Below, in pieces: positions 9,299 through 17,809 of a stretch of DNA of 64,000 nucleotides. Source of the stretch: Palsa-1400 sp036501625 (lineage in GTDB: Bacteria; Verrucomicrobiota; Verrucomicrobiia; Limisphaerales; Palsa-1400); contig DASXZY010000026.1 of the NCBI GenBank assembly GCA_036501625.1, forward strand, positions 9,914-73,913, written 5' to 3'. The notes below the pieces were generated by a model that saw only the letters and a list, made by a program, of their open reading frames with translations, was not told where the DNA came from and searched no databases. Made by a program: the position numbers and the translations under genes. The number at the start of each line of letters is the position of its first letter. The stretch's first letter is position 1.

Positions 9299-10009
9299 TC
9301 ACAAATCCTGGCCTTCGCCGGCCCGGAGTTTTTTCAGCGCCGCGATGGCCGCCTCGCTTTCGGCCGCTTTTTTGCTTTTGCCAAGGCCGCGGCCCAGCTC
9401 GACTCCCCCGTGCGAAACGATGCACTCAAAATCCCGGTCGTGGTCCGGCCCGGTGGCGCGCACGATGTCGTATTGCGGCGCGTCCAGCGACTTGACTTGC
9501 AGTTTCTCTTGCAGTTCGCCTTTTGGATTGTCGAGGGTTGGGATGACCGTCAATTCTCCGAAGGCGCGGTGAAATGAACGAAGCACAAAACCTCGGGCCG
9601 CGTCAAAACCGCCATCCAAAAATACCGCGCCAATGAGGGCCTCGAAAGCGTCGGCGGCGGCGGAAGCGCGTCCGCGGCCGGAATTGGCTTCTTCGCCTCG
9701 GCTCAAAATCAAATGGTTCTGCAAGGAAATCTGCCGGGCCTGCTCGGCCAGGGTGCGGCGGTTGATCATTTGCGCGCGCGCCTTGGTCAGCGGCCCTTCG
9801 CTCACATTGGGAAACTTGTCATACAATTCGCGCGTCAATACCAGTCCCAGCACCGCGTCTCCGAGAAATTCCAGCCGCTGATTGTGCTGCACCATGCGAC
9901 CCTGCTCGTGCGCGACGGAAGGATGGGTTAAGGCCTGGCGCAGCAAGCCGGGCTCCCGAAATTCGTATTGGATCTCCGTCTGGAGAAGAGGGCCGTCAAA
10001 CACAATCAA
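9299..10009 (-). CDS. rnc: Ribonuclease III
   Basis: The protein has 236 aa. It cleaves double-stranded RNA in rRNA and mRNA processing. The family signature NQRLEFLGDAVLG lies at residues 43-55 with catalytic Glu47 and Asp51. The second acidic cluster is in DAFEALIGAVFLDGG (about 118-132). A double-stranded RNA-binding domain fills about 160-232 (NPKGELQEKLQ ... GLGKSKKAAESEAAIAAL). The start is a TTG at 10009 overlapping the upstream stop as TTGA; a GTG at 10003 is the alternative. The overlap implies translational coupling with the upstream gene. Confidence 0.95.
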   Translation of the reverse strand: MIVFDGPLLQTEIQYEFREPGLLRQALTHPSVAHEQGRMVQHNQRLEFLGDAVLGLVLTRELYDKFPNVSEGPLTKARAQMINRRTLAEQARQISLQNHLILSRGEEANSGRGRASAAADAFEALIGAVFLDGGFDAARGFVLRSFHRAFGELTVIPTLDNPKGELQEKLQVKSLDAPQYDIVRATGPDHDRDFECIVSHGGVELGRGLGKSKKAAESEAAIAALKKLRAGEGQDL

Positions 10010-10620
10010 TTTTCCCCCAAATTTTCCTCGAGGTTTTCCGCCGGCGCGGGCACGGGCGCCGGTTCGGCAGCGGCTTCAGGGGCGGCCTCGGACGCGGCGG
10101 GCGACGGCGGATTCAAGCCGCCTGCCAGAAGTTCCGCCGTGTCATGCTGGACTTGCTGCAATTGCCCGAGTTGAAGGTTGGGATCGGCAATGGTGAAAAC
10201 GTCGCCCGTTTTAGCATGCTCATAAATGAAAACGCGCCCGCGCTCGCCATGGATTTGCTCTTTGACTTTCAAGATTCGTTTCCGTTCCAGCATGACAGCC
10301 AGGATGTAGCAAACGGGGCCGTGTTTGGGGTCACCCGTTTCGATCAACTTGCGCAAGAGCGATTCGGCGGATTCCTTCTGGATGGGATCGGGGGGCGCGG
10401 CGGGTGGAGCATGGTAAACGCCCTGCCATTGGGAGATGAAGCCCTTGCGCTCGCTGGCGCCGTCGCGGTATTGGGATTCCCAGCAAGCCCGGCAAATGTC
10501 GAGCCGCTGGTATTGCTGTTTTTCCTCCAGCAGCACCGTGTGGTAAGGCTCCTTGCCGGCAAAAGACTTTTCACACACCTGGCAGACGTGGGAGCGAGAC
10601 TGGATGTTCCATTCGTTCAT
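10006..10620 (-). CDS. Zinc-ribbon-like conserved protein upstream of rnc
   Basis: The protein has 204 aa from ATG 10620. Two CxxC pairs (HVCQVCEKSF near residue 15, ICRACW near residue 45) suggest a structural zinc site. A central helical region (SAESLLRKLIETGDPKHGPVCYILAVMLERKRILK) follows, and then an Ala/Pro/Glu-rich C-terminal tail (about 160-204). There is no signal peptide. The stop overlaps the rnc start, so the two are co-translated. A role in RNA metabolism with RNase III is possible from position only. I recognise it as a type seen in Verrucomicrobia/Planctomycetes but know no function. Confidence 0.75.
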   Translation of the reverse strand: MNEWNIQSRSHVCQVCEKSFAGKEPYHTVLLEEKQQYQRLDICRACWESQYRDGASERKGFISQWQGVYHAPPAAPPDPIQKESAESLLRKLIETGDPKHGPVCYILAVMLERKRILKVKEQIHGERGRVFIYEHAKTGDVFTIADPNLQLGQLQQVQHDTAELLAGGLNPPSPAASEAAPEAAAEPAPVPAPAENLEENLGEN

Positions 10621-10705
10621 TACGCGCAAACATTATTTGCGGTTGCGACTTCAATCGCAATGGCAAAATCCCGGCGGCTGGGATGAGGAATAAGATTAGA
10701 ATTGA

Positions 10706-10773
10706 CTAAGAGCGTGTTTTTGAAAATAGGCCGGCGCAAGCCCGCCGGAGTATTGTTCAAAACACGCTCTAAG
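10706..10773. repeat. Inverted-repeat element at the lysA 3' end (copy 1)
   Basis: This is a 68-bp palindromic element. The left arm (10706-10724) and right arm (10756-10773) are complementary apart from one substitution and one extra T. They share the core AGAGCGTGTTTT. An inner GC hairpin CCGGCG (10731-10736)/CGCCGG (10743-10748) sits in the middle. The right arm contains the lysA stop codon TAG (10769-10771). The first 24 bp after the initial C (10707-10730) recur exactly at 29227-29250. It could be a MITE-like or REP-like element that now also folds as a transcription end. Confidence 0.7.
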
Positions 10774-12067
10774 TCAGCCAGCCGGGGATTTTCTCCGCGG
10801 CCCACGTTTCCTCCAACGGCTGGCGGGGACGCACCACGGCGGCGCGCGCTCCATGCACCAATATTTCCGCGGCCAGCGGGCGCGTGTTGTAGTTGGAGGC
10901 CATGGCGAATCCGTAGGCGCCCGCGCTGAGCACCGCCAGATAATCGCCCTCGCGCACCTTCGGCAGCGAACGGTTTTTGCAAAAGTAATCGCTTGATTCG
11001 CAAACAGGCCCCACGACGTCCGACGACACACACGCGCCGGAGCGGCGGGTCACCGGAATGATCTGATGCCACGAGTCGTACATGGCTGGGCGGATCAAAT
11101 CGTTCATCGCGCCATCGACAATGACGAAGGTCTTGGCGCCGGTATGTTTGACATATTCGACGCGGGTGACAAGGATGCCGGCATTGCCGCTGATAAAGCG
11201 GCCGGGTTCGAGCAGAGTTTTCAGGCCCGTTGCGGCCAGGAGCGGCTTGAGGCGGGCGGCGTAACTGGCGGGAGTCAGCAGCCCGCGCGCCTCCGTCGAT
11301 TCCCACCAGGCGGCTCCGCCGCTGGCCAGGGCGCGGTCATAAATAATGCCCAAGCCGCCGCCGATGCTGAAAAACTCCAGGCCGTGGCGCTCCTTCAATT
11401 TCAGGACGAGCGGCAAAAGTTTCTTGACAGCCAGCTCGAACGGCTCGACATCCGTCAATTGCGAGCCGATATGGGTTTGCACCCCGCGCCAGCGCAGGTT
11501 CTTGAGCTTGGCCGCACGGGCGTAAACGGCCTCGACCTGCTCGAACTGGATGCCGAATTTGTTTTCGTAGGTGCCGGTCGTAATTTTGGCGTGGGTGCGG
11601 GCATCGACATTAGGATTGACGCGCACGGCCACCGGCGCGATTTTGCGCAAACGGGCGGCCACGCGGTTGATGCGCGCCAGCTCGGCCTCGCTCTCCGCGT
11701 TGAAGCAATAAATTCCGCGCCGCAGCGCGAATTCAATCTCGCGCTCGGTTTTGCCCACGCCGGCAAACGCGCACAGGGCCGGATCGCCGCCCGCCGCGAT
11801 GACCCGCCGCAATTCCCCTTCGCTCACGATGTCAAAACCGGCGCCCAGGCGCGCGAGCACGCGCAGAACCGCCAAATTGGAATTCGCTTTGACAGCGTAG
11901 CAGATGCGATGGTCCAGCGGTTGCAGGGCGGTGTCCAAATCAAGAAAGCGGCGGGAAAGAGTTTCCTGCGAGTAAACATAAAGCGGAGTGCCGTGGCGGG
12001 CGGCCAGTTCCCGGATGGAGGCCTGCTCGCAGAAAAGCTCGTTCTTGCGATATGAAAATGAATGCAT
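10769..12067 (-). CDS. lysA: Diaminopimelate decarboxylase
   Basis: The protein has 432 aa, typical length. It makes L-lysine and CO2 from meso-diaminopimelate in the cytoplasm, using PLP. The PLP lysine is Lys60 (CYAVKANSN). The phosphate-binding SIGGGLG lies near residue 225, the substrate-binding LLEPGRFISGNAG near 290-300, and the catalytic-loop Cys/Glu in GPVCESSDYF near 350. The stop codon lies in the right arm of a palindromic element (10706-10773). The start is an ATG with no other upstream option. No other lysine-pathway genes are adjacent. Confidence 0.95.
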   Translation of the reverse strand: MHSFSYRKNELFCEQASIRELAARHGTPLYVYSQETLSRRFLDLDTALQPLDHRICYAVKANSNLAVLRVLARLGAGFDIVSEGELRRVIAAGGDPALCAFAGVGKTEREIEFALRRGIYCFNAESEAELARINRVAARLRKIAPVAVRVNPNVDARTHAKITTGTYENKFGIQFEQVEAVYARAAKLKNLRWRGVQTHIGSQLTDVEPFELAVKKLLPLVLKLKERHGLEFFSIGGGLGIIYDRALASGGAAWWESTEARGLLTPASYAARLKPLLAATGLKTLLEPGRFISGNAGILVTRVEYVKHTGAKTFVIVDGAMNDLIRPAMYDSWHQIIPVTRRSGACVSSDVVGPVCESSDYFCKNRSLPKVREGDYLAVLSAGAYGFAMASNYNTRPLAAEILVHGARAAVVRPRQPLEETWAAEKIPGWLT

Positions 12068-12087
12068 CGGATAAACTCGGATGAATT

Positions 12088-12122
12088 AAATAAAAACCCC
12101 GCCGGCGTTGATGCCGGCGGGG
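12088..12122 (-). terminator. Rho-independent terminator of the coiled-coil gene
   Basis: A perfect 10-bp stem, CCCCGCCGGC (12097-12106) and GCCGGCGGGG (12113-12122), encloses a 6-nt loop. Read on the minus strand it is followed by TTTTTATTTAATT. It sits 18 bp after the stop of the 12140-13195 gene and 30 bp before lysA, so it separates the two transcripts. Confidence 0.85.
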
Positions 12123-12139
12123 CCAAAGCATGAACGCAC

Positions 12140-13195
12140 TTACGGTTCCGCGATGATCTTGGCCCGCTCCGTGTGATATTGCAAGGGAGTGATTTGATCG
12201 GCTTCATATCTGCGGAGAAGATCGGCCAGCCTCTGTTCCTTGCTGGTCATGGCCGGGACTGGGGCGGCGCCTTTAGCCGGCGCGGCCGCGCTGCTCTTCA
12301 TTTCCCGCTGCAGCTTCTCGACGCGCCGGGCGACATCTTCCTGCGCCTTCTTGCGCTTGGCCAGCTCGGTCGCGGATTCGGGTTTGGCGGCAACGGATTT
12401 GTTTTTCCGTTCTTCGTCCTTCTTCAATTTGGCGGTGACTTCTTCCTGGGCCTTGGCGGCGCGGGCATTTTCAGCGGCGGCCCGGCGGGCTTCGGCCTCT
12501 TCTCTAGATTTGGCGGCGGCGGCTTCCCTCTTTTGCTGTTCTTCGGCTCGCGCCTTTTCCTGGGCGTCCTTGCGCTCCTGCTCGATGCGCCTGGCTTGCT
12601 CGGCGGCGGCGAGACGGTCAGCTTCCTGTTGCGCTTTCATCGCTTCCGATTCGCGGCGCGCCTCGGCTTTTTGGGCGTCGGCTTGCGACGGCCGCACTTG
12701 CGCGGGAGGCGGCGGATTTTTCTCGGCCTGCCGCAATGCCTGCATAGCCTGATCCTGGGCTGGAACAGCCGAAGCAGGGGCGGCCGCAACCGCGGAATTT
12801 GCCTGCCCGCGGCCGGCTCCGCGTTCGGCTTCCAAGGCGCGAGTTTCATCGGCTTGCGAACTGGCGGGCGCGGCTATCGCAGCGGGCGCTGGCGCGGCAG
12901 GCGGTGCGGCTTCCGTCTTCGCGGCTTTGGGCGCCTTCGCGGGCTTGGATGACTTGACCTCAGCGGGCGGCGGCGGATTTTTCTCAGCCTGGCGCAAAGC
13001 TTCCAATGCGCGGCCCTGGTCGCCGGTCACTGGGGCGGGCGCGGGCGTCGTGCCGGCCGGCTGGTTATTGGCTTGGCGCACGGCCTCCAGCGCCTTGGCC
13101 TGGTCGGCCGCGCTTTCAACGTTTTGAGCCTGGGCTAACGACCCCATCCCAAGAACGCCGCAACATGCGATAATGCAAAATTTTCGGTTGTTCAT
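12140..13195 (-). CDS. Exported Ala/Lys/Glu-rich coiled-coil protein with N-terminal repeats
   Basis: The protein has 351 aa and a signal peptide ending at LAQAQN. The N-terminal half contains spaced copies of a short unit: KALEAVRQANNQP, RALEALRQAEKNPPPPAEV and QAMQALRQAEKNPPPPAQV, plus a decayed copy, RALEAERGAG. Pro/Ala linkers separate them. Residues about 165-300 are a long charged coiled coil. The C-terminal SKEQRLADLLRRYEADQITPLQYHTERAKIIAEP is a compact helical segment that looks like the conserved core. It is probably periplasmic and elongated. The function is unknown; the low complexity makes homology calls unreliable. The gene has its own strong terminator. Confidence 0.7.
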   Translation of the reverse strand: MNNRKFCIIACCGVLGMGSLAQAQNVESAADQAKALEAVRQANNQPAGTTPAPAPVTGDQGRALEALRQAEKNPPPPAEVKSSKPAKAPKAAKTEAAPPAAPAPAAIAAPASSQADETRALEAERGAGRGQANSAVAAAPASAVPAQDQAMQALRQAEKNPPPPAQVRPSQADAQKAEARRESEAMKAQQEADRLAAAEQARRIEQERKDAQEKARAEEQQKREAAAAKSREEAEARRAAAENARAAKAQEEVTAKLKKDEERKNKSVAAKPESATELAKRKKAQEDVARRVEKLQREMKSSAAAPAKGAAPVPAMTSKEQRLADLLRRYEADQITPLQYHTERAKIIAEP

Positions 13196-13223
13196 ATATT
13201 CATCATTTAAGGCACGCGCGGGA

Positions 13224-14246
13224 TTAAATCAATCTCATTTCTTTTCGGAATTGCGCGGCCCAAGCCCGGCCGAACGGATAAAGCATGACGGAGCGGAGCA
13301 TAAGCGAGCGGACTTCCGGGCGGCTGACTTTCAGGCGGCGCGAGGAGTCGAGCATATTTTCCTGGCGCAACAGGCGCAGCGTCCGCACGCCGATCAAGAT
13401 CATCAGGGAGCAGGCCACGCGCAGGCGGGCTTGCTTGCGCGGCAGCGATTGGGTGTAATCCCATCCGGCCGCCAGATGTTTTTCGGCCTGCGCGATGAAT
13501 GGGTCACACACGGGACGGAAGCGCGCCTGGTTGCCGGCGGAAAGCAGATCGCCCGGAGCCAGGCCCGCCGCGCGAAGCGATTGCGCCGGCATGTAACAAC
13601 GGCCGGCCCGCAAGTCGCGCGGAAGATCGCGCAGGATGTTGACCAGTTGCAGCCCCTTGCCAAATTGCACGCCGCGCGCGATCAGCGTTTGGCCATCCAA
13701 ATCAGCCGCGGGCCACAAATGGGCGGCGCACAATTTGGTCCAGAATTCCCCGACGCATCCGGCCACGCGGTACGTGTAATCATCCAGTTCCTCCACCGTT
13801 TCCAACGAAACGATGCGAGCGGCGGAGGCGGCGCCGAACCGCGTCAAGTCTAACTCCTGGCCGCCAATAATAACATCCAGAGCCTCGCGCGTGAGGCGGA
13901 GATCAGACTCGTTCAAATCGAGGAGCAATCGCAGGCTGTCCTCGGAGCGTTCCAGCAGGACCCGCTCGGCTGGCGATGACTGGCTGCCGCCCAGCCGCGC
14001 TAGCGCCAGCGGCGCATTGCCGCGCCCCGCGATTCTCTCGCGCAAGGCGGCCAGGCATTGCAGGCGGGAGGGCACGTCCACCAAATCTGTGTCCGCGATG
14101 GTGTCCGAAGTGCGGGCCAAAAGGTAGGCCAGGCTCATTTGGGGGCGGACGGGGGCCGGAAGCATCCGCAGTGACAAATAAAACGAGCGGGAGACATCGC
14201 GCAGCAGGGATGTCAACAATTCGTTGGATTCGGCGCGGTGGCGCAT
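13224..14246 (-). CDS. Squalene/phytoene synthase family protein
   Basis: The protein has 340 aa. The family condenses two prenyl diphosphates head to head (C15 to squalene or C20 to phytoene) at the membrane face. The first Asp-rich metal site is Asp48-Asp52 (SDTIAD), preceded by SRSFYLSLRMLP, a typical family opening. The second site is NILRDLPRDLRAGRCYMP near residue 195. No other carotenoid or hopanoid genes are adjacent, so squalene versus phytoene cannot be decided. The gene is followed by the coiled-coil gene on the same strand and preceded closely by ppk1 (18 bp). Confidence 0.88.
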   Translation of the reverse strand: MRHRAESNELLTSLLRDVSRSFYLSLRMLPAPVRPQMSLAYLLARTSDTIADTDLVDVPSRLQCLAALRERIAGRGNAPLALARLGGSQSSPAERVLLERSEDSLRLLLDLNESDLRLTREALDVIIGGQELDLTRFGAASAARIVSLETVEELDDYTYRVAGCVGEFWTKLCAAHLWPAADLDGQTLIARGVQFGKGLQLVNILRDLPRDLRAGRCYMPAQSLRAAGLAPGDLLSAGNQARFRPVCDPFIAQAEKHLAAGWDYTQSLPRKQARLRVACSLMILIGVRTLRLLRQENMLDSSRRLKVSRPEVRSLMLRSVMLYPFGRAWAAQFRKEMRLI

Positions 14247-14264
14247 GTTGTTTGGCCGGCCGCG

Positions 14265-16364
14265 TCAGCCCCGGCGGCGGCGGCGAGCGGGCTTGGCGGC
14301 GCGCATGGCGAGGTCCATGAACACCTGCTGGCTGCGCACCGTGTTCGCCTCATCCGCGCCGACGCGCTCATAACCGCCGCTGGGCAAAAGGCGCCAAGCC
14401 TTGACGTTGTCGGAGAGGGGAATGGCCAGCAATTCCTCCCGGATGCGCAGGCGGAGGCGGGCGTCCTCAATGGGAAACACGGCCTCAATGCGGCGGAAGA
14501 AATTGCGCGGCATCCAATCGGCGCTGCCGATCCAAATCTCCGGCTGGCCGCCGTTTTCAAAATAGAACAGCCGGCTGTGCTCCAAGAAACGATCCACGAT
14601 GCTGCGCACGGTGATGTTCTCGCTCAAGCCGGGGACTTGCGGGCGCAGGCAGCAGATGCCGCGCACGAGCAGTTCGATTTTCACCCCCGCCTGCGAGGCC
14701 CGATAAAGGGCCTGGATGATCTCCTTGTCCACCAGCGCGTTCATCTTCGCGATGACGCGCGCGGGCCGGCCGCGATTGGCCTGGGTGATTTCGCCCTCGA
14801 TGAATTCCATCATGCGCCGGTGCAAATCAAACGGCGCCAGCAACAGCTTGCGGGTTTGCTGATAATGGCCGATGCCTGTCAATAAATTAAACACATTGGT
14901 CGCGTCTTCGCCGAAATCGGCCCGGCAGGTCAGCAGGCCGACATCGGTGTAAAGGCGGGCGGTGGTCAGGTTGTAATTGCCCGTGCTCAAATGGACGTAG
15001 CGCCGGATGACGCCGCCTTCCTCGCGCACGACCAGGCACATTTTAGAATGGATTTTGTAGCCGACCATGCCATGCACCACATGCACGCCGGACTCCTCCA
15101 ATTTGCGGCTCCACTGGATGTTGTTGGCTTCATCAAATCGCGCGCGCAACTCGACCACGGCCGTGACTTCCTTGCCATGGCGGGCCGCTTCCATCAAGGC
15201 GCCCACGATGCGCGTGTCGCCGCCGGTGCGATAGAGTGTTTGTTTGATTGCCAGCACGCGCGGACATCGCGCCGCCTGTTCCAAAAACTCGGCCACTGTC
15301 TCGAAGCGTTCGTACGGGTGGTGCAACAGGATGTCCCGGCGGCGGATCGCGCCAAACAGCCCATCCTTGCCGCGCGAGGCTGGGCGGAGGGGCGCGGAAA
15401 ATGGAGCGTCGCGCAAACGGGCGGGATGATCCTCCTCGCAGATGCACATCAGGCGCGCGGGGTAGAGCGGACCGTCAATAAGATTTAAGTCGTCCGCTGT
15501 CAAATGCAGGGTTCGCAGCAGGGCCTTGCGGATCATTTCCGGGCAATCGTGATTCGCTTCCAGGCGGACGGCTTCGCCTTTGCGGCGGTTGTGCAATTCC
15601 TTTTCGATGGCCTTGAGCAGATTGCCGCTGTCCTGCTCGTCCAGATACAGCTCGCTGTTGCGCGTGACGCGGAACTGCCAGTAACCAAGAATGTGGGTGC
15701 CGGGAAACAAATCCCCCAAAAAATGGCCGATCAATTGGCCCAGAAAAACGTAGTCCCGGCTGCCTTCCGCGCGGGGCAACCGCACAACCGGCGGCAGCAC
15801 CCGCGGGGCCTGCACGACGGCCAGGTAGCGCAAGGTTTCCGAGCCGGTTTTCATTTCCAGTTGGACGATGAGATTGAGGGATTTGTTAAGCAATTGCGGA
15901 AACGGGTGGTTCGGGTCAATGGCCAGCGGCGTCAACACGGGGCGCACTTCGCCGCGGTAAAAATTTTCCAGCCATTGCAGGTCCGCCTCGCCCAGTTGCT
16001 CCGGCGAGAGAAAGCGGATGCCCTCGCGCGCCAGTTCCGGGGCCAATTCCTTGCGCCAGCAGGCGCATTGGTCGCGCACCATGCGGCGGATGCGTTCGTG
16101 AGCCGCGCGCAACGTTTGGGCGGGGGTGAGGCCGTCGATGTCCGGGGCGGTGACGCCGCTTTCAATCTGCTGTTTGAGGCCCGCGACGCGCACTTGGAAA
16201 AACTCGTCGAGATTGGAACTGACGATGCAGAAGAACTTGAGGCGTTCGAGGATGGGATTGGAGGGGTCGCGCGCTTCCTCCAGCACGCGCTGATTAAACT
16301 CCAGCCAGCTTAATTCCCTGTTAAGAAATCGCGCCGGTTCAACCGCTGGGTCGATGGCCGTCAT
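14265..16364 (-). CDS. ppk1: Polyphosphate kinase 1
   Basis: The gene encodes about 699 aa from the ATG at 16364; an in-frame ATG at 16394 would add 10 residues. It transfers the gamma-phosphate of ATP reversibly to polyphosphate. The family opening FLNRELSWLEFNQRVLEEA and the N, H, C1 and C2 domains are recognisable. The phosphorylated His is in RYVHLSTGNYNLTTARLY, and the second catalytic segment is ITVRSIVDRFLEHSRLFYF. No exopolyphosphatase or pst genes are next to it. The porin and PstS-like genes about 1.5-3 kb upstream might relate to phosphate, but that is inference. Confidence 0.96.
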   Translation of the reverse strand: MTAIDPAVEPARFLNRELSWLEFNQRVLEEARDPSNPILERLKFFCIVSSNLDEFFQVRVAGLKQQIESGVTAPDIDGLTPAQTLRAAHERIRRMVRDQCACWRKELAPELAREGIRFLSPEQLGEADLQWLENFYRGEVRPVLTPLAIDPNHPFPQLLNKSLNLIVQLEMKTGSETLRYLAVVQAPRVLPPVVRLPRAEGSRDYVFLGQLIGHFLGDLFPGTHILGYWQFRVTRNSELYLDEQDSGNLLKAIEKELHNRRKGEAVRLEANHDCPEMIRKALLRTLHLTADDLNLIDGPLYPARLMCICEEDHPARLRDAPFSAPLRPASRGKDGLFGAIRRRDILLHHPYERFETVAEFLEQAARCPRVLAIKQTLYRTGGDTRIVGALMEAARHGKEVTAVVELRARFDEANNIQWSRKLEESGVHVVHGMVGYKIHSKMCLVVREEGGVIRRYVHLSTGNYNLTTARLYTDVGLLTCRADFGEDATNVFNLLTGIGHYQQTRKLLLAPFDLHRRMMEFIEGEITQANRGRPARVIAKMNALVDKEIIQALYRASQAGVKIELLVRGICCLRPQVPGLSENITVRSIVDRFLEHSRLFYFENGGQPEIWIGSADWMPRNFFRRIEAVFPIEDARLRLRIREELLAIPLSDNVKAWRLLPSGGYERVGADEANTVRSQQVFMDLAMRAAKPARRRRRG

Positions 16365-16394
16365 GGCGACCAAAGCTGACCCACACGCGCCCAT

Positions 16395-16841
16395 CCGGCA
16401 AGCGGAAAGCGGCGAGGAAGGAGCCTTTGGGCCATTTCTGGCGGAGAAACCGCGTCTCGACGCGGACTCTGGAGCGAGCCGGCTCGATCCGGGCTTATTT
16501 TAAGCCTCAAAATAACGCAATCTACCGTAATTAACCTTGTTCGACCTATATGTATCGTTAACGGAGGCGTGGTTGCCGAAAAAAAACGAGAATATGTCAA
16601 AGAACGGGGCGCAAAGAGCGCCGGAACATCTTAAAATGGCATAGATTCCTATTCACGCAAGGGGGAAAATTCATAAAAAGATGGAATCTAATGAGTCACG
16701 GATCGGCGAGCCCGCGCGAGTGAAGCCAGTTCATTGTACCGCTCGTCGAAGTCTTCTTTTTAGGCTTTATCGGGGAAATCTCGATGGGCATTGCGCAAAG
16801 AAGGCCAATCGCAGCCCTCTGACTCCACCGCCACCTTTTGG
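16395..16841. other. Gene-free stretch between ppk1 and the lspA-like gene
   Basis: The interval is about 450 bp. I see no tRNA, no strong hairpin and no conserved ORF. A weak AT-only inverted repeat (TTATTTT ... AAAATAA) lies near 16496-16516. Short frames on both strands toward the lspA end have no family pattern and are treated as chance. Regulatory sequence for ppk1 is likely here, but no promoter stands out. Confidence 0.4.
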
Positions 16842-17435
16842 TTATGATCTTCTCGTTTTGTCGTTCTTTCCGGGGAGGTCGAATGGGCGGCTGTTTACAG
16901 GACACTGCGCTATTGGCTGTTGGATGCGTGTTTGACTTCGCTTCCAGAGATCATAAATGAGAGCCGCCAAGCCGGCCATGATCATGACGTCGGCCGCATT
17001 GAATATTCCCGTATGCAGCGGCCCGACGCGGAGGATGACGAAGTCCGTGACAAGCCCGTGCCTGGCCACGCGGTCAATAAGATTGCTGGTTCCGCCCGCC
17101 CAAATCAGCGCAAGGCCGGCGAAATTGCGGCGGCCAAGGCGGGCGCCGGCCAAATACGCGAATAATCCAAGCATGGACACGGCGGTGCCAATCGTGAATA
17201 TCGCCAGCCGCAACGGTTTCGGAAATGAGTCTCCAAGACTAAGAAATGAGCCGGGATTTTCCGCAAGCCGCAACTCGCCCAACCCGCCCGGCAGCGCGAC
17301 CGAGCCAAAATGATCAAGTCCCGCGCGGGCGAGATGCTTTGAAGTCTGGTCGCATCCCGCCGCGCATCCCAAAACCAGCAACAAAATGAACAATCGAATC
17401 CTGGGTGAAAAAGGCATAGCGTTTAGGGCGTTCAA
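16842..17435 (-). CDS. lspA: Signal peptidase II-like aspartic peptidase
   Basis: The protein has 197 aa and four hydrophobic segments, as in LspA, which cleaves the signal peptide of diacylated prolipoproteins in the inner membrane. The catalytic aspartates are Asp121 (GGTSNLIDRV) and Asp149 (FNAADVMI). The N-terminal DQTSKH (from residue 29) is conserved. The usual motif around the first periplasmic loop (NTGAAF) is replaced by ENPGSFLSLG, and the C-terminus has an extra basic tail of about 30 residues. This variant is typical of LspA paralogues, so it may be an accessory rather than the only signal peptidase II. Confidence 0.85.
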   Translation of the reverse strand: MNALNAMPFSPRIRLFILLLVLGCAAGCDQTSKHLARAGLDHFGSVALPGGLGELRLAENPGSFLSLGDSFPKPLRLAIFTIGTAVSMLGLFAYLAGARLGRRNFAGLALIWAGGTSNLIDRVARHGLVTDFVILRVGPLHTGIFNAADVMIMAGLAALIYDLWKRSQTRIQQPIAQCPVNSRPFDLPGKNDKTRRS

Positions 17436-17809
17436 AGTCAGGTGAATTCACGTCGGCGCCTCAAGCCAAACTGAAATCTGTGCAAGAATATCAAAGGAGG
17501 CAACCCATCTTTCGGTTAGCTATTGCATGGTTCCTTCATCATTTCGGCAACGCTTTTTTCCCCAGATACTCCGCATTATTTCGCGGCGGCACGGAGCAAC
17601 GCTGCAGGGTTCTTTTATTGGAATCCAGTGAAATCGCGCAAGACAATCGCTGGGGGGTGCCGCACCGCGCGGGTCGATCCGGCAAGCAGAAAGCACCGGG
17701 CGCAAAATTTCCGCTAAAGTTTTGGCGGGGGAGGCCGATAAGGGGGGTGAGATAGGCCCTCGGCTGGCGAACGCGAGACTGCTGGGTGGGGGCCGCACGC
17801 ATACTTTAG
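17436..17809. other. Divergent intergenic region between lspA and the porin
   Basis: This interval is about 370 bp. A strong Shine-Dalgarno sequence AAAGGAGG stands at 17493-17500 on the plus strand, but no ATG, GTG or TTG follows at a normal distance. The next codons in frame begin ATC TTT CGG. The frame stays open to about 17755 but its translation has no family pattern. It may be a remnant gene start or a leader. The promoters for both flanking genes must lie here but are not obvious. Confidence 0.35.

Noticed and set aside
16681..16935. 84-codon plus-strand frame between ppk1 and lspA
   Set aside because: It has no ribosome site, no family pattern and overlaps the lspA 3' end.
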